This document shows, piece by piece, positions 57,221-64,000 of a stretch of DNA of 64,000 nt. This stretch comes from Coniochaeta sp. PMI_546 (lineage: Eukaryota > Ascomycota > Sordariomycetes > Coniochaetales > Coniochaetaceae). Made by a program: the position numbers and the translations under genes. Each line of letters begins with the position of its first letter. Within the stretch, counting starts at the first letter, position 1. The notes below the pieces were generated by a model. It did not search any database, was not told the origin of the DNA, and was given only the letters and a program-made list of their open reading frames with translations. The stretch is taken from NCBI GenBank assembly GCA_021432605.1, contig MU271144.1, forward strand, positions 2,538,606 to 2,602,605. Direction: 5' to 3'.

Positions 57221-58214
57221 TTTCTTTCCGTGGTGTCGTTCTTCGGTATACGCTTCACTTTGCCACTCTTACCTCGTGGTTGATGCTTGCTGTTGGTTGG
57301 TGAACGCAGGGCTTGAGGCTTCTAATGTCGCGATGTCATTGTGTACATCACTCTTCGTGTACACTACGGTACATACCTTCTGCAGCTTCTGCATCTTTGT
57401 ACTCCATCCATGGCCGTGCTGCTGTTCATTTGTCGAAAATGCTCCGAGCTGTCAACGGGATCTGCTCTTTTATGCCTGCCTTTGATCACGTCCGCCGCCA
57501 GGGAGATAGATGCCGTGTATTGCTGACCTTCCCACCTACTTCACATCATTCACACAGCACAAACTATGACGTGGCTGGACTTCAGTATTCGGACCGTGAT
57601 ATTGCTATTCATATCTATTGATCAGGGCTCCTGCAACATTAACAAGTACATCTTCTCGCCGGATCGCAGGCGTATGGCCCATCCGTAGTGTCAAAAACAA
57701 CGAGGTAACTGCAATCATGTCAGCTTCAGGCCTCATATGTCAAGGCAGTGTAGTAGCGTGATGTCCGAGGTATATCTTCAGGATGTTTATTGGTTTCACA
57801 GCATAAATGCTCAATCCCGTCTTGAAACATATTTTGACAATTTTATCATCATTTCGACCCCATTGAATGATAGCAAGGAGAGATTTGTGGCATACCTGAA
57901 AGAGATCAAGAACGATCTTTGTGTGTCCTGAGACTTCTGGTCGGCAAGAGAGAAAGTTGCATGTCTGGGATTTGCAAATCGAAGCTCTGCGAAGTTTTGT
58001 TGACGTTGGTAAAGTGGATCCACCCAGGTTCGATGCGACCTCCAACACTCGAGCCAATAGGAAGCTTGACTGGCTGGCCCAAGCTCCCTCAGCACAAGCA
58101 GCCTGGGATCGACACAGCCGCGCAATCCGGGACACAAGGGTGCGTGTAAATAGGCCCCGACTCCATCCCACGATCATGACCTAACCACAAATCTGTATCG
58201 ACTGAGTACCCAAC
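57221..58214. other. Intergenic
   Basis: About 1 kb with no recognised gene. Confidence 0.35.
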
Positions 58215-59281
58215 ATGGCGTTGTCAAAAACCTTAGCGCTCATCTGTAGCATCGCTGCCGTCATCCCCGTCTCTCTGGCCGCACCAGCGGGGCAGCAGAC
58301 GCTGGACGACAATGACGATACACCCTTGCCACTCGTCATCTGGCACGGTACGCTACGTCTTCCTAAACCACCGCCCCAACCTACCCCCTTCCACATACTG
58401 ACATACATCTCCTCCCTCACACAGGCCTAGGCGACAACTTCGCCAACCCGGGGCTCCGCGACGTCGCCTCGCTGGCCGAGGCCGTCAACCCGGGCACACT
58501 CGTGTACACAATCAAGCTCGCCGACGACGCCAACGGCGACCGCTCCGCCACCTTCCTCGGCAACGTGACCGAGCAAGTAGCCAAAGTCTGCGACGACCTG
58601 GCCTCGCACCCGATCCTGTCCACAGCGCCGGCCATCGACGCCCTCGGGTTCAGCCAGGGCGGGCAGTTCCTGCGGGCCTACGTCCAGCGGTGCAACAAGC
58701 CGCCCGTGCGCAGCCTGGTCACCTTTGGCGCGCAGCACAACGGCATCGTCGATTTCAGGAGCTGCGGCGCTACGGACTGGGTTTGCAAGGGCGCCATGGC
58801 GCTGCTGCGCGGCAACACGTGGAGCAGCTTCGTCCAGGGGAGGCTGGTCCCTGCCCAGTACTACCGGAACCCGAATGCGGACGAGTACGAGAAGTATCTG
58901 GAGCACTCCAACTTCCTGGCGGATATCAACAACGAGAGGGTGTTGAAGAATAAGACGTATGTGGAGAATCTGGCGAAGTTGGAGAACTTTGTCATGTACA
59001 TGTTTGAGGACGACACGACGGTCATTCCGAAGGAGAGCGCGTGGTTTGAGGAGGTCAATGGCACGGAGGTCACGCCGCTGAGGGCGAGGAAGCTGTACAG
59101 GGAGGACTGGATTGGATTGAGGGAGCTGGATCGCAAGGGTGGCCTGAGGTTTAGGACGACGCCGGGAGAGCATATGCAGATTGATGAGGAGGTGCTTAAG
59201 GAAACGTTTAAGGAGTACTACGGCCCTTTGAAGAGTGGGAGTGCTGAAGGGAATGCTCGGCTGGGACAGGATGACCTTTGA
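58215..59281 (+). CDS. PPT1: Palmitoyl-protein thioesterase
   Basis: Two exons, 58215-58347 and 58425-59281, phase 1 join, 329 residues. A signal peptide is present (LALICSIAAVIPVSLAAP). The fold motifs are PLPLVIWHGLGDN at the start, GFSQGGQFLRAYVQRCN with the nucleophilic Ser, VTFGAQHNGI, a central YYRNPNADEYEKYLEHSNFLADINNE, a MYMFEDDTTVIPKESAWF region with the Asp, and GEHMQI with the His. The complete triad and the NNE-type block are diagnostic of PPT1. The enzyme removes fatty acids from S-acylated proteins in the vacuole or lysosome-like compartment. A well-supported housekeeping gene. Confidence 0.93.
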
Positions 59282-60579
59282 GGCGTCGTCGAGGTCTACA
59301 TGCTTGTGCTTTTTTGGGAGACTTGATAGGTAGCAAATGGATCTAGAGGTTTGGCTGGTCGTGGCTGGATATTCAAGGATCATTGAGCCGTGCTTTGTCA
59401 ATAGCTTAGACGTCGCTTTTGCATGAAGCTGTGGCTCATCTCGAATGGACGCTCCAAAACGTCTCGAACGACGTGAGGCACGGCACAGGCTGGACACAGG
59501 CTGGACACAGGCAACCAGAGCTGCTGTTACCGCGCAATAACGTCCAACTGCCACTGGGTGTCCACGACCATGAACATAAGCAATGATGATCTAAGGCCTG
59601 TCACAGCCTTGAATTTTCACTTTCCCAGCCAGGTACCCTGATTCAATGTGTCCTGCACGATCATGTCTTGGGCGGCTAAATTTCGCTCCCTTCTCGTCGT
59701 TTGACTGGCGCAAGCAGCGAGATGCAGCACGCTGCCGACATTTTGGACCGTGGGGTCGGTGGGGTTGATCTCAAGACGCGACTTCCCTGAGACGCTGCGG
59801 GAGGCTGGGCGAGAATTAAGGTTCTGCTGGGACAGGTGCATTCACGTACCTTAGATGAGGTACTTCGGAGCATTGCAGAAAACAATTAGAACAATCAAGT
59901 CGAGATACCTGAACAAAGGGCAAGTTAGTCCAGGTCAAGAAAGTGAATTGGAGCTGAGGTTGTAGAGCTTGCCTAGAAAGCAAAAGGTACTGTGAAGATG
60001 ATACCAACCGCGCCAGTACGTCATAAAGTCTGCATTATTTCCGGCACTATTTGTTCGCGATTTAGGGCGGTGAAGCGAGCAAGTGAGGGGCCCGGCCCAG
60101 CACTCTCCCAATGGCCGCCCGCTGAGTGGTTGGTCTCGGAAGCACAGGCCTGAACGCCAGCCAAAACGCCAACGCGATGCGAGACAACCATGTAGACCGC
60201 GTCGTACTCTCACTTCCCACTGCGGGCCCTTTGGCCCGTTCGACACGGCCGCGACCACACGCTCCTTGTGTCTCTTTAAATACCAAAAATCCCCCACGCC
60301 CCAGCTTCCCGTCGGGTCTGTCTTTTCGAGGCCTGCAGTTCTAGACTTCGAGCTGTTGTATCGTCCTTTTGCATCTTGTTTGTATTCACCTGACTACCCT
60401 GCTCTTGGGTGTCTACACGTGCTTTTCCTAAATACTCTCGCTTGACTCTGATATTGGCGGAAGGAGACACACCCAACGCGCCTGGAAGTCTGACGCGAAA
60501 TTTAACGCTCTGCCTACCTTAACCAATTCCTCCTTCAAAAAACCTGTCATGAGAGTGCTCTGACAGCAAGCCGAATCCC
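59282..60579. other. Intergenic / promoter and probable 5' UTR of FHA gene
   Basis: 1.3 kb; the 3' part, pyrimidine-rich, may be a transcribed leader of the FHA gene. No other gene was recognised. Confidence 0.35.
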
Positions 60580-62291
60580 ATGGACTCTCCTCTACCCTCC
60601 TCTCCCTCGGGAGCAAGCAAGCCAAAGTCTCTTGAACCCTTGCTGCCCAGTACGGCCGGCGTCAAGCGTCCAGCTCCCTCCCTCCTGCCGGCCTTTGAGC
60701 CTCTCTCTTCCTCTCCCGGCCTACCGCGACCAGCAAAGCGCCAGGCCCTCTCCAATGCCTACACCAAGTACCCGACACCGGTACCAACATCCAGCACAGG
60801 GATCCTCTCCTCCAGCCCGCCACGCGTCGGTCCCTCGCGACCAGCCCTGCAGCGGACACTCTCGAGCGTGTCCGAACGCGCGCCCCTGTCCGCCGTGCCG
60901 TCCGTCGAGCTGGATCCCAACGGCGAGACGATCCTAATGGGCCGATCGAGCAACAGCAGCCACTTCCAGCTATCCGCCAACAGACTGATCAGCCGCGTGC
61001 ACGTCAAGGCGCGGTACGTCCCTGCCGCTACGCCGCTGGAGGCGAACAAGGTCGAAATCGTCTGCAACGGGTGGAACGGGCTGAAGCTGCACTGCCAGGG
61101 CCGCACGTGGGACTTGGGCAAGGGCGACACGTTTACCTCGGAGACGGAGGGCGCCGAGCTCATGATCGATGTCCAGGACGCGCGTGTGCTCGTCCAATGG
61201 CCGAAGGATAAGGGCGACCAGGCCGACAGGGACAGGGGCAACCTGACTGATTCGTCGTGGGACGACTCGCCGCGGTCAGTTAGGGGCGAGGATCGCGCAG
61301 CGCTGCATGGAAGTCCGCTCAGGAGGACGACTCGGATCGAGAGCCCGGAATCCCCTACGCCAGCAAACGTGTCGAGCGGTAGTCTACGCGGCCTGCTACC
61401 CGACACGAGCGATCAGGGGTCTGCCGTCCATATATATGAGGACGAAGCCGACGACCAGGAACTCCCCAAGCTGACAGATACGGACCTTGGTGCTAGCATG
61501 GCCATGACCGAGGTCACCAATAGCTTCTCGAGCGAGCTCAGCGATCCCCTGTCCGACGCCGAAAACGACCCAGACGAAGAGAACGACCCGATCGTCCACT
61601 CCTTCGGTCCCTTTGGCGCAAACCTGAACAACCGTTTGGCATCCATCACCGCCGCCTCGCCCAAGCGGCCCCGCGTCTTCCGCGGCGTAGCGGAAGGAGA
61701 CTCCCCCCTCCCCTCCGGCGCGAGCACCGCCCCCCTCCAGCCCTCAAAGCCCAACTCCCCGCACTCAAGCCCCAAGGCCCCCTCCCGGCAACAAGCCGCC
61801 GACGCCGCCGCCGCCGCCGCCGAGGCAGCCGAGGCCGCCATCGTCGCCTCCCTCGCCAACGTGGACATACCCACCGTGACCAACCACGTCATCAACCAGC
61901 TCGCCTTCTCCCGCCTGTCATCCAACCCGCTGACGGGCATCCTCAACAACCTGCCGGCGGAGGAGCGCAGGGACCTGACCAAGGACGGGCTGCGGAGCAT
62001 CATCGAGAGGACGGCCTGCGTGGGCATCATCCCCAGGCAGGGCAAGGACGCGGCCGGCAAGCCGCTCGAGAGCGAGTACTACTACATCCCCGAGATGGAC
62101 TCGGACGAGAACCGCCGGCTGGCCGTGACGGACGGGCTGAGGAAGCCGAGCTTGAGGAATTGTCGGAAGCAGCATAAGGTGAGACACGCTATCTTTTTTG
62201 TCCTCTTTATCTGAGTAAGCCCCTTGTGACGAATTGCTAATGTGGGTTTTTTTTGTAGCAATACTATTGGAAGCGGCCGAGGACGCCCTGA
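60580..62291 (+). CDS. FHA-domain nuclear protein (TOS4/PLM2-like)
   Basis: Two exons, 60580-62178 and 62259-62291, phase 0 join across an 80-bp intron with a T-rich tract before the TAG acceptor; 543 residues. The first 100 residues are Ser/Pro-rich with KRPAPS and PAKRQAL basic patches that may be nuclear signals. The FHA domain lies at about 110-210 (ILMGRSSNSSHFQLSANRLISRVHVKARY, a core GR-x-S-x-n-H-x-x-L and ISRVH). The C-terminal third contains an Ala-rich helix and NHVINQLAFSRLSSNPLTGIL. The last residues QYYWKRPRTP come from the small second exon. FHA domains bind phosphothreonine. The gross layout resembles TOS4/PLM2 chromatin-associated cell-cycle regulators; equivalence is inferred. 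Confidence 0.8.
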
Positions 62292-62870
62292 GGATGTTGG
62301 GAGTGCTGGTCATCTTAAGTATGTGTCGAAGTGATGAGGTCGGAACGTGGAGAAAAATGATGTCGAGAGTTGAAGCATACCCGTCTCTTTCTTGTTGTCT
62401 ATATTCGAGGCCAGCTTGTCTGCCTTCTATCGTCTGCGGTGGTTTGTTCACCTGTTCATTTTCTCTATTGTTGGGACCTGCATAGCGGACGGCGTCATCT
62501 CTCTGGCTTTCTCTCCTTGGAGGTCAATCTGATGTTTGCGAACTGAGGCACACCCCTACGTTTTTGACACAGGGCATCTCCGCTTCTGGTCTTGTGCACG
62601 AGAGAGGAAAGGTTTGTAGTTTGTCTGCCATGGCTAGACACTGGTAGCATCGAGTGAGTGTCTTTAGGTTTACTGAAGTTCATTGTATGACATGTCTTGT
62701 GTAATACCGTTGTGTTCGTGTTAATGTATGCCCTCTCTATTAACAAACTGTCTTAGCCTAGGGGCAGGATGCAAAATCTCGCAACCTATAACATGTTGAC
62801 CTGTTGTCTGTCTACCGTTGTGCCCAAAGGGCTCTGGGGAAAGAAGGCCAAAAGGAACAAAAGAAAACAC
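62292..62870. other. Intergenic
   Basis: 3' flank of the FHA gene and downstream flank of the tRNA gene. No further feature was recognised. Confidence 0.35.
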
Positions 62871-62877
62871 AAAAAAA
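62871..62877 (-). terminator. RNA polymerase III terminator (T7)
   Basis: Seven consecutive T on the minus strand, four bases after the tRNA 3' end at 62882. This is the standard pol III stop for nuclear tRNA genes and supports that the gene is transcribed by pol III. Confidence 0.85.
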
Positions 62878-62881
62878 GGAG

Positions 62882-63013
62882 TAGCTGCGCTCCGTTTCGA
62901 TCGGAGGACCTCCGGGTTATGAGCCCGGCTATCGTTTGTAGTCAGTATAATGGGTTCTTTTGGTGTGAGTCAAGTTTTGAGAACTTACCGCGCTTCCACT
63001 GCGCCACGCAGCT
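62882..63013 (-). tRNA. tRNA-iMet: Initiator tRNA-Met (CAU) with a 60-bp insertion between D arm and anticodon arm
   Basis: Two parts fold together perfectly. Part 1 (63013-62989) has AGCTGCG (acceptor), TG, then the GCGC / GCGC D stem and one G. Part 2 (62928-62882) has the anticodon stem-loop CCGGG-CTCATAA-CCCGG, AGGTC, T stem CTCCG / CGGAG with loop ATCGAAA, CGCAGCT and a final A. The joined form is 72 bases. Initiator hallmarks are all seen: A1-U72 pair, ATCGAAA instead of TTC in the T loop, and three G-C pairs next to the CAT anticodon loop. The 60-bp insertion (62988-62929) begins GTAAGT and ends ATAG, with CTGAC 13 bases before its end. Nuclear tRNA introns normally sit after base 37, whereas this one sits between bases 25 and 26. 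The TGGCGCAGTGG A box is intact. Confidence 0.92.
62929..62988 (-). other. 60-bp spliceosomal-looking intron within the tRNA gene
   Basis: Donor GTAAGT, branch-like CTGAC, acceptor ATAG and a length of 60 fit the introns of the protein genes in this window. It has no visible bulge-helix-bulge next to the anticodon. The boundaries could shift by a base. Confidence 0.7.
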
Positions 63014-63261
63014 TGGTGTGATTGTTGATGGGATTCTGCGTCAATTTCTCTTGTGGACCGAGGACTGGCTTTGTGGGCTGGCACGAAGGGGCACACTGCT
63101 TACGTCCCCGACCATTGTGCTGGACAGGGTCCACTGGCAATGAGTCACTGACTCGGTAACACTTTGCTTGGTTGTATGCATCCCCCTTTCTATCTTCGTA
63201 CATATGGTACATAATGTTCGACTTTATGTGCACGCTGAAACTCAACAGCAATACGAAATCC

Positions 63262-64000
63262 TCAGTAACCCGCTATATCCCTAGCCGTCTTCATCTTCCT
63301 CTCCCAGAGCAGCAAACTGGCCAGCCAGACCACGGCGCTGAAGTACAGCATGGCACGGAACTGCTCGTTGAATGCGTCGTTGTACGCCAGGCGGACGGCA
63401 TCCCGCTGCGCCTCTGGGAGCTTGGCGATGTACAGCACCGAGTCCGAAATCTCCTGGATCTGAGACGGGCTGAGGATCGCAGGGAGACGGGAAGAGAGCG
63501 AGTGGTTCAAGACGGTTGCACTAGGTATCTTGTCAGGGGGTAGAAACGTGAGTGTGGGCGTGATTGACCTACCTGATAGCAAGACCGATTGTGCCGCCCA
63601 GGACGCGGATCTGGGTTATGGATGATATCCCGACAGCTAGTATCTTGTCAGCGTTTTTTGCATGCGGATCGTGGGGTTGTCGTGTGCTTACCCATGTCAG
63701 ACCTGTCAACAACGAAGGGCACATAGATTATAAGCATGATCAAGGTCAGGCCGAAAGAAAATCCCATTATCACTTCGACACCGTACATCATCTTGTCGTC
63801 GCCCACGCCCGCCGAGCTTGCGAGACCAAGGCCCAGAAGTTGCAGAGACGCGCCCGCTAGGAGCATGTAGAAGGGAGGTACGTTGCCTTTACTCACTAGC
63901 TGACCAGCCACGGTAGTAGCGAGGGGAGAGCTCAGCAGCAACGGGAGTAGGTGGATGCCTGCCTCAAAGGGCGTGCTTCCGCTGACGGCCTGGAAGCGCT
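63262..64000 (-). CDS. MFS transporter, C-terminal part (N-terminus beyond window)
   Basis: Exons 64000-63692 (cut by the window), 63636-63573 and 63520-63262. The visible part starts RFQAVSGSTPFEAGIHLLPLLLSSPLA, a typical stretch of 14-helix DHA2-type drug/H+ antiporters. It continues through helices with SAGVGDDKMMYGVEVIMGFSFGLTLIMLIIYVPF, then AVGISSITQIRVLGGTIGLAI, then SATVLNHSLSSRLP. The last helix is AMLYFSAVVWLASLLLWERK, and the end is basic. The final acceptor at 63521 was chosen because it gives AISATVLNHSL, the conserved reading. Substrate unknown. All seen exons are intact. Confidence 0.88.

Overview
The window comes from a filamentous ascomycete (Pezizomycotina). Most genes carry one to six introns of about 50-130 bp with GTAAGT/GTGAGT-type donors and CTRAC-type branch points. 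The protein families are typical of these fungi: HET, Zn(II)2Cys6, RTA1, PTH11-like rhodopsin-fold proteins, SUR7/PalI, LysM/hevein, GMC oxidoreductase and DUF3237. I could not fix the genus. About 30 protein-coding genes, two gene remnants and one tRNA gene are supported. Exon joins were worked out by eye from frame, splice motifs and family conservation.

Layout. 1-7.1 kb: C-terminal end of a thiamine-diphosphate enzyme, a metallophosphoesterase, a HET-domain protein and a secreted double-cupredoxin protein. 8.4-16 kb: a SUR7/PalI-like membrane protein, an unknown 398-residue protein, a zinc alcohol dehydrogenase and a Zn2Cys6 regulator. 16.5-21.3 kb: two convergent alpha/beta hydrolases, then a coiled-coil protein with a catalytically dead low-molecular-weight tyrosine-phosphatase-like domain and a Lys-rich tail. 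21.8-28.6 kb: a FAR1-like DNA-binding protein, an RTA1 protein with duplicated C-terminal segments, a Thr-rich secreted protein and a second Zn2Cys6 regulator using a GC-AG intron. 28.7-36.5 kb: a class I methyltransferase, a methyltransferase fragment, a PTH11-like membrane protein and an O-methyltransferase. 36.7-48.6 kb: a secreted or membrane protein of unknown function, a LysM-hevein-LysM protein, a CTK2-like cyclin, a DUF3237 protein, a GNAT acetyltransferase and an SGNH esterase. 49.6-64 kb: a frame-disrupted macro-domain gene, an SDR, a second PTH11-like protein, a GMC oxidoreductase, a palmitoyl-protein thioesterase, an FHA protein, an initiator tRNA gene and the end of an MFS transporter.

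No complete secondary-metabolite backbone gene is present. The mix of oxidoreductases, methyltransferases, hydrolases, regulators and surface or secreted proteins looks like accessory, niche-related content interspersed with housekeeping genes (cyclin, PPT1, FHA protein, tRNA).

The most striking observation is the initiator tRNA-Met gene at 62882-63013 (minus strand). Its two parts form a perfect initiator cloverleaf, but a 60-bp insertion separates the D arm from the anticodon arm. The insertion looks like a spliceosomal intron (GTAAGT donor, CTGAC branch-like motif, TAG acceptor) and is not at the canonical tRNA intron position.
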